Positions 44,346-52,383 of a DNA stretch of 64,000 bases are shown here, one piece after another. The DNA is taken from NCBI GenBank assembly GCA_031291255.1, contig JARLJN010000008.1, positions 124,001-188,000 on the forward strand, written 5' to 3'. Under the pieces are notes generated by a model, which searched no databases, was not told the origin of the DNA, and saw only the letters and a list, made by a program, of their open reading frames with translations. The position numbers and the translations under genes were made by a program. Position 1 is the stretch's first letter; every line of letters starts with the position of its first letter. The stretch is from Gammaproteobacteria bacterium (lineage in GTDB: Bacteria > Pseudomonadota > Gammaproteobacteria > DSM-16500).

Positions 44346-44978
44346 ATGGCGGATAATAAAATTGAGAACCCCGAAATGAAGCCTGAAGTGGCTGTTGCAT
44401 TAGATAATGCCAGAACTAACCGAGCGGCTAACAACTCATTTTCTCTCGATCCCGTAGGCACAGCGAAAGTTTCAACGACTGCACCTGTGCCCGCTGATCC
44501 TTCGGCGAGTAATCCAGAAGAGGAGCGAAAAGTTGCGGAAGATGAAAAATATAATCAAGATAAGGCTAATGAAGAAAAAGCTAATCAGGATAAGGCTTAT
44601 GAACAAGATTTGATAGCTGCAACAATAGAAGAAGAAGAGCTTGAGGAAGAGATTACGCTGGATGTTGAAGAAAAGGTGCTTGAAGCTGAAGTTGAAGAAG
44701 TGTTAGAAAGTCAGGATCAGGGATTAGAACAAGAACCTGAACAGCAGTCTGCTCCTGAAGTGAAGCCAGATGAAGCAGAAGAAGTTGATTTCTTGGGATT
44801 ATCTGCGATTAATGAAGAGCCCAAGGAAGAACAAACTGAAGTAGCTGCTTTGGAAGAGCAAGCTGAAGGCCCTGCACCAGACTTAGATCCGCGTCTAACA
44901 CCATTACCAGAAGAGCCTGAACCTGAATCTGAAAAAGGCTACGAAAGTCCAAGACCTAAAGGTCCAACCCATATATAA
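44346..44978 (+). CDS. Unrecognised highly acidic protein
   Basis: A 210-residue protein dominated by Glu, Asp, Ala and Pro, especially from residue 60 onward (IEEEELEEEITLDVEEK and many EPE/EEP runs). It has no signal peptide, membrane segment or recognisable domain and is probably disordered with a very low isoelectric point. TGAGGG precedes the ATG. It sits 22 bases before trmB on the same strand. Acidic repetitive tails are found in chaperone-like proteins, in some effectors and in nucleic-acid mimics; none can be preferred. Confidence 0.6.
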   Translation: MADNKIENPEMKPEVAVALDNARTNRAANNSFSLDPVGTAKVSTTAPVPADPSASNPEEERKVAEDEKYNQDKANEEKANQDKAYEQDLIAATIEEEELEEEITLDVEEKVLEAEVEEVLESQDQGLEQEPEQQSAPEVKPDEAEEVDFLGLSAINEEPKEEQTEVAALEEQAEGPAPDLDPRLTPLPEEPEPESEKGYESPRPKGPTHI

Positions 44979-45000
44979 AATTGAAGAGTTAGTTTACTAC

Positions 45001-45696
45001 ATGATGATACCTACCTACCCACTGCGCCGCGTGCGCAGTTTTGCTAAGCGCGACGGCCGCATGACAGCCGCACAAAAACGTGTACTCACAGAATTATGGC
45101 CGCAGTATGGTTTAGATAAGTCATCTGGCTTAGCCGATTTTCCTAAGATTTTTGGGCGTGTTGCGCCAGTTGTTTTAGAAATTGGTTTCGGTTCTGGACA
45201 TTCTCTTTTAGAAATTGCTAAAAATACGCCAGCTCATGACTTTATAGGCATCGAAATGTATCAGCCAGGTATAGGGACATTGTTATTGGGGATAGAGGCA
45301 GAACAGGTATCGAATATTCGTATTTATTATGCAGATGCTGTCGAAGTGTTAGAAGAATGTATTCCACTCGCCAGTTTGGATGGGATACAACTTTTCTTCC
45401 CTGATCCTTGGCCTAAGCGTAAACATCATAAGCGACGCATCATACAGCCTGATTTTGTTGATTTAATCGTGAGTAAGTTAAAGCCTGCAGGCGTTCTTCA
45501 TTTGGCAACAGATTGGGAACACTATGCGCTACATATGATGCAAGTTCTATCAAACTCAGATAAGCTAATTAACTTGAGCGGGGCCGGTCATTTCGCCCAG
45601 CGCTCTGATCAACGGCCTATTACCACAAAATTTGAAAATCGTGGCACACGATCAGGTCGTCCGATTAGGGAGTTACAATTTGCACGCTGTGAGTAA
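45001..45696 (+). CDS. trmB: tRNA (guanine-N7)-methyltransferase
   Basis: A 231-residue SAM-dependent enzyme making m7G46 in tRNA. LEIGFGSGHSLLEIA is the SAM motif, DFIGIEMYQPGIGTLL follows, and FFPDPWPKRKHHKRRIIQPDF is the diagnostic catalytic and tRNA-binding loop. The C-terminus ITTKFENRGTRSGRPIREL is also typical. Two adjacent ATGs (45001 and 45004) are equally good starts. It may be co-transcribed with the acidic protein gene upstream. Confidence 0.97.
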   Translation: MMIPTYPLRRVRSFAKRDGRMTAAQKRVLTELWPQYGLDKSSGLADFPKIFGRVAPVVLEIGFGSGHSLLEIAKNTPAHDFIGIEMYQPGIGTLLLGIEAEQVSNIRIYYADAVEVLEECIPLASLDGIQLFFPDPWPKRKHHKRRIIQPDFVDLIVSKLKPAGVLHLATDWEHYALHMMQVLSNSDKLINLSGAGHFAQRSDQRPITTKFENRGTRSGRPIRELQFARCE

Positions 45697-45736
45697 ATTG
45701 TAGGTTACTAGGATTTAATAAGGTCAAGGAGCGACA

Positions 45737-46147
45737 ATGAAAAAATATTTTTTTATCTTAGCCTTTATGTTGTTTTTGTCTGGTTGCCATTCTAGTTATC
45801 ATTACACTTACTTACCACCGCCTGATGGCAAAGCAGAAATGTGCATTGTAAATTGTTATCATTGTAAGAAAAACTGTGTACAAATGTGTGAAGTGCGCAG
45901 AGACCATTGTAAAATACGAGGCGGTATTGATGCGGTTGATCGCTATCAATATTATGAAGTACAACGCCACGCCAGAAATTTACCCAATAAAACATTCATC
46001 AATGATTTTGATGACAGCGCATGCAGCTGTAACTTTTCATGTTGTCATTGTGTTGAAAAATATAATGCATGTTATCGAGCATGCGGGGGTGTGGTGATAA
46101 TGACTAAATTCAAAAGCTCTATAGAACAACCATTCTTTGCCCATTAA
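45737..46147 (+). CDS. Cysteine-rich lipoprotein, unknown function
   Basis: A 136-residue lipoprotein: signal FFILAFMLFLSGC with the lipidated Cys at residue 17. The mature part has two Cys clusters, CIVNCYHCKKNCVQMC and CSCNFSCCHCVEKYNAC, for fourteen Cys in all. They could form disulfides in the periplasm or bind metal. AAGGAG precedes the ATG. It is followed by a gene for an outer-membrane barrel. dsbD elsewhere in the window shows that the organism has a disulfide isomerase/reductase pathway. No family is recognised. Confidence 0.75.
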   Translation: MKKYFFILAFMLFLSGCHSSYHYTYLPPPDGKAEMCIVNCYHCKKNCVQMCEVRRDHCKIRGGIDAVDRYQYYEVQRHARNLPNKTFINDFDDSACSCNFSCCHCVEKYNACYRACGGVVIMTKFKSSIEQPFFAH

Positions 46148-46190
46148 ATTTTTTGCCTAAATTGACATATTTATCTCAAGGAAAAGTTAA

Positions 46191-46847
46191 ATGAAAATAA
46201 AAATAGGACTAAGCATAGCAATTGTAACGACTAGCTTAGCAATAAATGCTTTTGCAACGACTGCTGGCGTGTATGTAGGTGCTCAGGTTGGTCAGTCGAA
46301 TACACATAATGGAGCTGTGAATTTTCCTTCGTTTCCTGGTGCTGCTACTACAGTGCGTGTTTCTCCAAGTAATACAGGTTTAGGTTATCGATTTTTATTA
46401 GGCTATGACGTAACGAGTTATGGCGGCATTGAATTTGGTATTACACATTATGCTGCTTCAACTTATAAAGCACCTGCAGGAACGGCGTGTAACAATCCAG
46501 CCATTCGTGAATACGGCGCAGAAATATTAGGAAAAGGAATGGTACCTGTTAGTGTGTTCAGCCTTATTGGTAAAGCTGGCATTGCAGTCATTAAATCAAG
46601 TAAGTCAGGCAGTTTAATCATGAATAGTGGTGGCACTACCTCATGTTCATCCAATCAAAATACCAACTCAACAACAGTTAGGCCAGCAATAGGAGTGGGT
46701 ATGAGCTATGATCTGACTCAAAATTGGGTGATAGATTTGTCCTGGATGCGGGTACTAAAAGGCGGTGGTCTTCAAAATGCTGATTTAAGATCTATAGGTA
46801 TAACATATCATTTCGTAGATAAATATTGCGGGCAGTTTTTGTGTTAA
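46191..46847 (+). CDS. Outer-membrane beta-barrel protein
   Basis: A 218-residue exported protein: signal peptide ending at NAFA (residue 22), then alternating hydrophobic/polar strands. Segments such as AGVYVGAQVGQSNTH, GLGYRFLLGYDVTSYGGIEF, PAIGVGMSYDLTQNWVIDLSW and SIGITYHFVDKYC are typical of small eight-stranded barrels of the OmpA/OmpW-like class. Four Cys are present in exposed loops and at the end. AGGAAAAG precedes the ATG. The function is unknown; related proteins in Legionella and Coxiella are surface antigens. Confidence 0.8.
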   Translation: MKIKIGLSIAIVTTSLAINAFATTAGVYVGAQVGQSNTHNGAVNFPSFPGAATTVRVSPSNTGLGYRFLLGYDVTSYGGIEFGITHYAASTYKAPAGTACNNPAIREYGAEILGKGMVPVSVFSLIGKAGIAVIKSSKSGSLIMNSGGTTSCSSNQNTNSTTVRPAIGVGMSYDLTQNWVIDLSWMRVLKGGGLQNADLRSIGITYHFVDKYCGQFLC

Positions 46848-46896
46848 CTCATTAGTACGGTATGCAAATATCTTTTGTGCTATGTGTAGGCTGGGT

Positions 46897-46932
46897 GTAG
46901 GTTGGGTTGAGTGCTTTTTACGAAACCCAACA
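46897..46932. repeat. GTAGGTTGGGTTGAG palindromic repeat, copy 1
   Basis: A 36-base element GTAG-GTTGGGTT-GAGTGC...ACG-AAACCCAAC that forms an 8-9 bp stem. Further copies are at 47082 and 47147, and inverted at 47192-47226. Confidence 0.85.
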
Positions 46933-46943
46933 TCACTGTGACA

Positions 46944-47037
46944 GGAGAACAAGGTTTTCATTTTTTTAAAATCCCCAACAAGTCAGCAGTCTTGCATAGT
47001 TGTTGGGGATTTAAAAAAAATGAAAACCTTATTCTCC
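46944..47037. repeat. 94-bp hairpin element with 38-bp arms
   Basis: Arms 46944-46981 and 47000-47037 are reverse complements with two mismatches, around an 18-base loop. The arms begin GGAGAA and end CCCCAACAA, with a T/A-rich middle. It lies inside the GTAGGTTGGG cluster. It could be a small non-autonomous mobile element or a very strong terminator between two convergent genes. Confidence 0.75.
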
Positions 47038-47051
47038 AAAAACATACAGTT

Positions 47052-47181
47052 ATAACTTGTAGAAAAAGCGGATGAGTACTTGTAGGTTGGGTTGAGTGCT
47101 TTTTACGAAACCCAACATAACTTGTAGAAAAAGCGGATGAGTACTTGTAGGTTGGGTTGAGTGCTTTTTACGAAACCCAAC
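47052..47181. repeat. Two identical 65-bp tandem repeats
   Basis: Units 47052-47116 and 47117-47181 are identical. Each holds a 29-30 base spacer (ATAACTTGTAGAAAAAGCGG...) followed by a GTAGGTTGGGTTGAG hairpin. They probably arose by local duplication. The region carries no gene. Confidence 0.9.
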
Positions 47182-47226
47182 ATAACGTTACGTTGGGTTT
47201 CGTAAAAAGTACTCAACCCAACCTAC
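47147..47226. repeat. Large inverted repeat of GTAGGTTGGG units
   Basis: The last tandem unit's hairpin (47147-47181) and an inverted copy (47192-47226) form 35-bp arms with one or two mismatches, around a ten-base loop ATAACGTTAC. This is a very stable cruciform or RNA hairpin between the barrel-protein gene and hemW, which converge. Confidence 0.85.
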
Positions 47227-47269
47227 AACAGAGCACTGCGGAATTGCAGCAAAGCACAGAAAGATGTGT

Positions 47270-48436
47270 TCATACTTTAGATAAAAACATCGCAACTAAA
47301 TCGTTTAAAAATCGTTGCCCTAATTCCGTTGCACAGATGATATTAGGATTATTTTCTAATAATTTTTTTTCAATCGCATTTTGAATAATGGGTTGAATAT
47401 AATTTAATTCTAAACCTGTACGCTCAACAAAATAATTTGACGGCACGCCTTTATTCAATCGCAATGCATTTAACATAAATTCAAATGCGCAATCTTCAGC
47501 AGAAATATTTTTTTGTTCAGCAATAAATTTTTGATGTGGAGTTAAATAATCTCGCGGATTTTTAATTTGAGAATGACGCGTAATAATTTGTTTATCCATG
47601 TCGGTGAGTTTGCTGTGAGCGCCTGCACCAATTCCTAAATAATCACCAAATTCCCAGTAATTTAAGTTGTGCGCGCATTCACGTCCTGATTTGGAATAAG
47701 CAGATACTTCGTATTGATGCATGCCATGTTGAGCTAATAAAGCTTTGCCTTGTTCTTGAATATCTTCTAATACATTTTCTTTAGGCAGTGTAGGCGGTTG
47801 ATGATGAAAGAATGTATTAGGTTCAATAGTGAGTTGATACCAAGATAAATGATTCGTGTTCCAAGTCAGTGCATCGCGTAAATCTGCTAATGCATCTTCA
47901 ACAGATTGACTCGGTAATCCATGCATTAAATCAAGATTGATATTATCGAAACCAACTTGTTGTGCAATTTCAATTGCACGTAATGCATATTCTCGATTGT
48001 GAATGCGGCCTAATGCTTTTAATTTATCATCTTGTAAACTTTGTAATCCCAATGATAAACGATTTACACCTGCGTCACGAAATCCTTTAAATCGTGATTC
48101 ATCTATGGTGCCTGGATTCGCTTCTAACGTGATTTCCAAGTCAGAATTAAAAGGTAAACGTGCCTGAACTTCTCGTAAAATGTTATCTATGGATTTTGCG
48201 GAAAATAAACTGGGCGTGCCGCCACCGAAGAAAATACTCGTTAACCTGCGTCCCCAAATCTGCGGCAGGTGTTCATCTAGGTCTTTGACTAAAGAGTTGA
48301 CATAGAGCTCTTCTGGCAGCGAATCAGGCGCCTGATGCGAATTGAAATCGCAATAGGGGCACTTACGCACGCACCAAGGCAAATGTATGTACAAACTTAA
48401 AGGTATAGGCGAGTTAAATTTTTGCATGGGCGGCAT
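47270..48436 (-). CDS. hemW: Radical SAM haem chaperone HemW (CPDH-like)
   Basis: A 388-residue radical SAM protein. SLYIHLPWCVRKCPYCDFNSH contains the CxxxCxxC iron-sulfur motif near residues 22-29. FFGGGTPSLFS, ITLEANPGTID and LSLGLQSLQDDKLKALGR are HemW-type segments, and the HemN C-terminal domain follows. Family members were annotated as oxygen-independent coproporphyrinogen oxidases but lack that activity; HemW inserts haem into respiratory enzymes. Two ATGs (48436 and 48427) are possible and neither has a clear ribosome site. Confidence 0.93.
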   Translation of the reverse strand: MPPMQKFNSPIPLSLYIHLPWCVRKCPYCDFNSHQAPDSLPEELYVNSLVKDLDEHLPQIWGRRLTSIFFGGGTPSLFSAKSIDNILREVQARLPFNSDLEITLEANPGTIDESRFKGFRDAGVNRLSLGLQSLQDDKLKALGRIHNREYALRAIEIAQQVGFDNINLDLMHGLPSQSVEDALADLRDALTWNTNHLSWYQLTIEPNTFFHHQPPTLPKENVLEDIQEQGKALLAQHGMHQYEVSAYSKSGRECAHNLNYWEFGDYLGIGAGAHSKLTDMDKQIITRHSQIKNPRDYLTPHQKFIAEQKNISAEDCAFEFMLNALRLNKGVPSNYFVERTGLELNYIQPIIQNAIEKKLLENNPNIICATELGQRFLNDLVAMFLSKV

Positions 48437-48534
48437 TTTATCACAGATTCTGTTCGTATGGCTTTTTCTGGCGCGCTATACCTGAAGAGATTTTTGCGCT
48501 AGAATTTCGCCAACTTTTCAGGGGAGTAGGATAA

Positions 48535-49521
48535 ATGAAAAAACGTGTCAAAATTGCAATCTCAGGTGCAGCGGGTCAAATTGGTTATGCTTTAATTTTT
48601 CGTATTGCTTCAGGGCAAATGTTAGGGCCAGATACAGAAATTGAATTGCAACTATTGGAATTAGAGCAAACTTTGCCTTCTTTAAAAGGCGTGGCTATGG
48701 AATTAGAAGATTGCGCCTTTCCTTTATTAAAGAACGTAGTATGTACCTCAGACGTTAATGTGGCCATGAAAGATGTTAACTGGGCTATGTTAGTGGGTGC
48801 AGTGCCTCGTAAAGAGGGGATGGAGCGTTCTGATTTATTGAAAATTAACGGTAAAATTTTCACAGGTCAGGGCAGAGCGATTAATGACAATGCTGCCGAT
48901 GATGTGCGTGTGTTAGTGGTTGGAAATCCATGCAACACCAATTGTTTGATCGCTATGAATAATGCGCCAGACGTTCCTACGGACCGATTTTTTGCAATGA
49001 CAGCGCTGGATGAATTGCGTGCTAGAACGCAATTAGCGATAAAAGCTGGCGTTGATGTCACAGCGGTAACTCAGATGACGATTTGGGGAAATCACTCTTC
49101 TACCCAATATCCTGATTTTTATAATGCAAAAATCAACGGTAAATCGGCAGCAGAAGTGATTACGGATACCAAGTGGCTGCAAAATGATTTTATTCCTATG
49201 ATTCAAAAACGCGGTGCGGAAGTGATTAAAGTGCGCGGTGCATCTTCTGCAGCATCTGCTGCGAATGCTGCTTTGAGCACGGTTTATCATTTAGCACATG
49301 ATACAGTTGCAGGCGAAAGCTTCTCTGTAGGCCGTTGTTCACAAGGCGAATACGATGTAGAAAAAGGGCTGATTTTCTCAGTGCCTTGCCGCACTGAAGG
49401 CGGAAAATTAAAAGTTGTGCTTGGTTTAGAACAAAATGCATTTGGCAAAGAAAAAATTCAATTGACGCTAGACGAACTAAAGCAAGAGCGTGATGCAGTG
49501 CAAGCATTAGGTTTAATCTAA
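48535..49521 (+). CDS. mdh: Malate dehydrogenase
   Basis: A 328-residue NAD-dependent enzyme of the citric-acid cycle. [20 protein letters not shown] is the NAD motif of the MDH type found in Coxiella, Legionella, Chlamydia and cytosolic eukaryotic enzymes. [27 protein letters not shown] (substrate Arg) and [14 protein letters not shown] (catalytic His) are all present. AGGGGAG lies eight bases before the ATG. It is monocistronic and followed by a repeat. Confidence 0.97.
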   Translation: MKKRVKIAISGAAGQIGYALIFRIASGQMLGPDTEIELQLLELEQTLPSLKGVAMELEDCAFPLLKNVVCTSDVNVAMKDVNWAMLVGAVPRKEGMERSDLLKINGKIFTGQGRAINDNAADDVRVLVVGNPCNTNCLIAMNNAPDVPTDRFFAMTALDELRARTQLAIKAGVDVTAVTQMTIWGNHSSTQYPDFYNAKINGKSAAEVITDTKWLQNDFIPMIQKRGAEVIKVRGASSAASAANAALSTVYHLAHDTVAGESFSVGRCSQGEYDVEKGLIFSVPCRTEGGKLKVVLGLEQNAFGKEKIQLTLDELKQERDAVQALGLI

Positions 49522-49594
49522 ATTTTATTTCTCTTCTCCTGCTTGCGGGAGAAGGTGCCATTTCATACGAATGCTTAAGCGAAGGGCATCCAAT

Positions 49595-49627
49595 CCCCGG
49601 ATTTTCGCGATGCTCAATCCGGGCTAC
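49595..49627. repeat. GTAGCCCGGATT palindromic repeat (inverted)
   Basis: The reverse complement of this stretch opens GTAGCCCGGATTGAGCATCG and ends AATCCGGGG, the same family as at 28657. It lies between the ends of mdh and the ZIP transporter gene, which converge. Confidence 0.85.
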
Positions 49628-49649
49628 ATTATTTTTATATATTATATAG

Positions 49650-50411
49650 TTAAGACCAAATCCCCAACACAGCCATCACAGAAAGTCCTGTGACCAACGC
49701 ACCAAATTCTTTCATTCCTTCACCTTCATGCGCTCGCTTGTGATGATTAATGTGATGCAAGGTCGACATATATAAAAATGTGCCTGATGCAAAAGCGGTA
49801 AATCCAGCAGCAAGTAATCCCCCTGTTTTATACTGTAAAAACAGAGTGAGTGTTGTGCCTAACGCAATACCTAATGGTGTCATTAGAGAAAATATAGCAA
49901 TTAAAATGAGCGTAGGCCGTATAGCCAATTTACTTTGATTTAAGGTGATGGCTAACGCAAAACTTTCGGATCCCTTATGCGCTATGATGGCTAAAAATAT
50001 AATAGAGGCAGTGGCAAACGTTGTGTTTATGCCTAATACCGTGCCTTCTATTAGTGAATGTATGATGATGATGGCTGCAAAAATATAAGAGATGGTTTTG
50101 CCAGTAGAGTGATCCCCAGTGTTTTCTGACAGTCTTTCGAAAAAAAGTAGTAATAAAAATCCTGCCGCACAAAAGAATTCTGACAGAGGATATTTGGTGA
50201 GACCGAGTATCTGAGTAAATTCAAGATTTGCATCCGGTATCATATGAAATAGCGCTGCACCTAAAAAGATACCGCTGGCAAAAGCATCACCTAATTCTAA
50301 AACGCCATTGTGGGCTGGGTGTATGCGAGATTTGAGTGGATAAATCACGGCAACGATGCTGGTGATAAAAATCAATAATCCAGCAATGGCTTTGTAAGTA
50401 ATAAGAATCAC
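49650..50411 (-). CDS. ZIP-family metal transporter
   Basis: A 253-residue membrane protein with about eight hydrophobic segments. GDAFASGIFLGAALFHMIPD, IHSLIEGTVLGINTTF and AIIAHKGSESFALAITL carry the conserved His/Glu/Asn of helices 4-5 in ZIP proteins. A cytoplasmic His-rich loop (HHINHHKRAHEGEG) is visible near the end. It probably imports zinc or another divalent metal across the inner membrane. The gene is divergent from a small secreted protein, with about 300 bases between. Confidence 0.88.
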   Translation of the reverse strand: MILITYKAIAGLLIFITSIVAVIYPLKSRIHPAHNGVLELGDAFASGIFLGAALFHMIPDANLEFTQILGLTKYPLSEFFCAAGFLLLLFFERLSENTGDHSTGKTISYIFAAIIIIHSLIEGTVLGINTTFATASIIFLAIIAHKGSESFALAITLNQSKLAIRPTLILIAIFSLMTPLGIALGTTLTLFLQYKTGGLLAAGFTAFASGTFLYMSTLHHINHHKRAHEGEGMKEFGALVTGLSVMAVLGIWS

Positions 50412-50718
50412 AAGCGCTCTCTAATTAGGTCATGTAGGCATGAGTATAATTCTAAAAAGCACCCCTTGCTACCCTCACCAGTCCCGTTATACTCTCAGCC
50501 GCGCTTATCGCTTATATAGGTTGCAGATAGGGATAAATGAAGCGAAAATTTAGCAAAGGCTCAATTTTGGCTGTTTTAATTAATATTCATAGAGTTAGGG
50601 AAATAAAGCCTGTCTAGATGTGATAATAAATGAAACTAAATGCATTAAATAGTTTATTTTTTAAAGTGTTTCATGTATTATTTGTTTGCACATATTTTAA
50701 ACTAGGTGGAGTACACGA
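50412..50718. other. Divergent promoter region without a gene
   Basis: About 300 AT-rich bases between the ZIP transporter and a secreted protein gene. A 26-codon frame from ATG 50537 is present but has no homology I recognise. No repeat or RNA structure was recognised. The stretch presumably holds both promoters. Confidence 0.4.
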
Positions 50719-51111
50719 ATGAAAAACATTACAAAGATCATAAGTTCAATAGTATTAAGTACATGCGTAATGAGCAGTGCTATGGCATCCCAAGGTTATT
50801 ATGGCACCCCTAAAGCAAAAACAGCCAATGCTGCAAATTATTCTCAAGTTGTTTTACATAATTACACACCAGATACCTACATGGCTTATGCAACTTTCCA
50901 ACCTACAGGCAAAACCCAAAACCTACCTTTAGGGGCTTCATATCCTTATAATACAATAAGTTATGATATTAATTATCCTGATAATCAGGTTTGTTTAAAC
51001 GTTGTAAGAGATTTTGATGGAGCAACCGTATTTAACAGCTGCTTATCCTCAGGAAACATCAACGTTGGACCTTATAAGTCTGGTAAAACACCTAACGTAA
51101 CTGTTAAGTAA
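50719..51111 (+). CDS. Small secreted protein, unknown function
   Basis: A 130-residue protein with a clear signal peptide (IISSIVLSTCVMSSAMA, cleavage after residue 23 or so). The mature part is rich in Tyr, Asn, Pro and Thr and has beta-rich character (VVLHNYTPDTYMAYATFQP, then VCLNVVRDFDGATVFNSCLS) with two Cys that may pair. GGTGGAG precedes the ATG. The AHYG-repeat lipoprotein gene follows after ten bases, so the two are likely expressed together. No family is recognised. Confidence 0.75.
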   Translation: MKNITKIISSIVLSTCVMSSAMASQGYYGTPKAKTANAANYSQVVLHNYTPDTYMAYATFQPTGKTQNLPLGASYPYNTISYDINYPDNQVCLNVVRDFDGATVFNSCLSSGNINVGPYKSGKTPNVTVK

Positions 51112-51121
51112 GAGGCCTATT

Positions 51122-51532
51122 ATGAAGACATTTCAAAAAATACTCATGATTACTCTTATAGGATGCAGCTTTTTAGCTTTATCAGCCTGTAAAGAAATCG
51201 AATATGCTTATATGACTCCGCCTGTGACTGTGACACCTAATTCTAGTTCTGATGCACATTATGGTGTTCCTAGTAACAGCGATGCGCATTATGGGTCAGC
51301 ATCTGTCACGCCTAACAGCAACAGTAATGCTCATTATGGCTCAGCGCGTGCTCCTGTGGTTAAGCTAAGCCGTAATAGCAGTAGTAATGCGCATTATGGT
51401 TCAGCACCTGTTCCTGCAGATCAAGCAAGCCCTGATGATAGCAATAGCGATGCACATTATGGTTCAACAGCACCTCTTCCTACGGTGCAAGTCAGTCCAA
51501 ACAGCAGCAGTGGCGCACATTACGGCCATTAA
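51122..51532 (+). CDS. Lipoprotein with six S-x-S-x-A-H-Y-G repeats
   Basis: A 136-residue lipoprotein: lipobox LSAC, with Cys23 as the lipidated residue. The mature chain contains six copies of an eight-residue motif, S-[SN]-S-[DNG]-A-H-Y-G, at residues 41-48, 51-58, 66-73, 86-93, 107-114 and 128-135. They are joined by Pro/Val/Ser-rich linkers of variable length. The AHYG core is invariant while the linkers differ, so the motif is under selection. It follows the small secreted protein. Metal, haem or glycan binding by the His-Tyr pairs is a speculation. I know of no described family. Confidence 0.8.
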   Translation: MKTFQKILMITLIGCSFLALSACKEIEYAYMTPPVTVTPNSSSDAHYGVPSNSDAHYGSASVTPNSNSNAHYGSARAPVVKLSRNSSSNAHYGSAPVPADQASPDDSNSDAHYGSTAPLPTVQVSPNSSSGAHYGH

Positions 51533-51547
51533 AGCTGTGTCGCTTTT

Positions 51548-51580
51548 GTAGCCCGGATTGAGCACTGCGAAAATCCGGGA
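51548..51580. repeat. GTAGCCCGGATT palindromic repeat
   Basis: A 33-base copy of the GTAG-CCCGGATT-GAGC...GCGA-AATCCGGG family, 16 bases after the stop of the AHYG-repeat lipoprotein gene. It could form the 3' hairpin of that transcript. Confidence 0.85.
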
Positions 51581-51688
51581 TACTTTTCAAAGATTCATGC
51601 CAACAACAATAAATATCTATAAAAAACCGCGTATAAATTTCTATTACATCCTATAATTACCCCATTAAATTCTCAGAGTATCAGTATC

Positions 51689-52345
51689 ATGTTAGAACTC
51701 AGCTTAGTCCAAAAAATCGCAATATGGGCACTCCCAGTATTGTTTGCCATTACATTGCACGAAGTTGCACATGGATGGGTCGCTTCTAAATTTGGCGATC
51801 AAACTGCACGTCTGTCAGGACGCCTCACGCTGAATCCTTTAAAACATATAGATATGATGGGCACTATCATTGTTCCTTTGTTAATGTTGATTTCTACAGG
51901 TTTTATTTTTGGATGGGCCAAACCTGTGCCTGTCGATGCGCGCAATTTACATAATCCACGTCGTGACATGGCCATCGTTTCTCTTGCAGGGCCTGTTTCT
52001 AATTTAATAATGGCAATGATGTGGGCTGGGTTTGGAAAGTTAGGGATATATTTAGTTAGCACAAGTGCATGGTTTGCTGTGCCTATGGTTTACATGGCAG
52101 AAGCTGGAGTTATGATTAATGTCGTGTTAGCGGTTTTGAATTGTTTACCTGTTTTACCACTGGATGGTGGACGTGTGTTAGCGAGTATCTTACCACCTCG
52201 CATGGATTGGTATCTGAGCCGCATAGAACCGTATAGTTTTTTTATTTTAGTGATATTGATGATCACGGGCGTTTTATCTTTTATTATTTCACCACCGATT
52301 ATTTTTTTAGTAGCAGGGATTAGTCGCTTATTCGGATTACCATAG
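51689..52345 (+). CDS. Site-2 protease family (M50) membrane peptidase
   Basis: A 218-residue membrane metalloprotease with about five hydrophobic segments. The zinc motif HEVAHG places His24, Glu25 and His28 in the first core helix. NCLPVLPLDGGRVL holds the Asp that completes the site. It is the short YwhC/SREBP S2P-like form, without the PDZ domains of RseP. Such proteins cut substrates within the membrane; targets are unknown. It precedes the PI-PLC-like gene by 38 bases on the same strand. Confidence 0.9.
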   Translation: MLELSLVQKIAIWALPVLFAITLHEVAHGWVASKFGDQTARLSGRLTLNPLKHIDMMGTIIVPLLMLISTGFIFGWAKPVPVDARNLHNPRRDMAIVSLAGPVSNLIMAMMWAGFGKLGIYLVSTSAWFAVPMVYMAEAGVMINVVLAVLNCLPVLPLDGGRVLASILPPRMDWYLSRIEPYSFFILVILMITGVLSFIISPPIIFLVAGISRLFGLP

Positions 52346-52383
52346 CTTTTAAAGATATTTTTAAAATATAAAATAGGAATCAT

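Noticed and set aside
45876..46097. A 73-residue frame inside the Cys-rich lipoprotein gene
   Set aside because: It lies in another frame of a gene with a clear lipoprotein signal and ribosome site; an overlapping shadow.
46897..47226. The repeat cluster as a CRISPR array
   Set aside because: Only two tandem units, the intervening segments are identical rather than unique spacers, and no cas genes are near.
50537..50617. A 26-codon open frame from ATG 50537 in the ZIP/secreted-protein gap
   Set aside because: Short, no recognised homology, only a weak ribosome site; likely chance.
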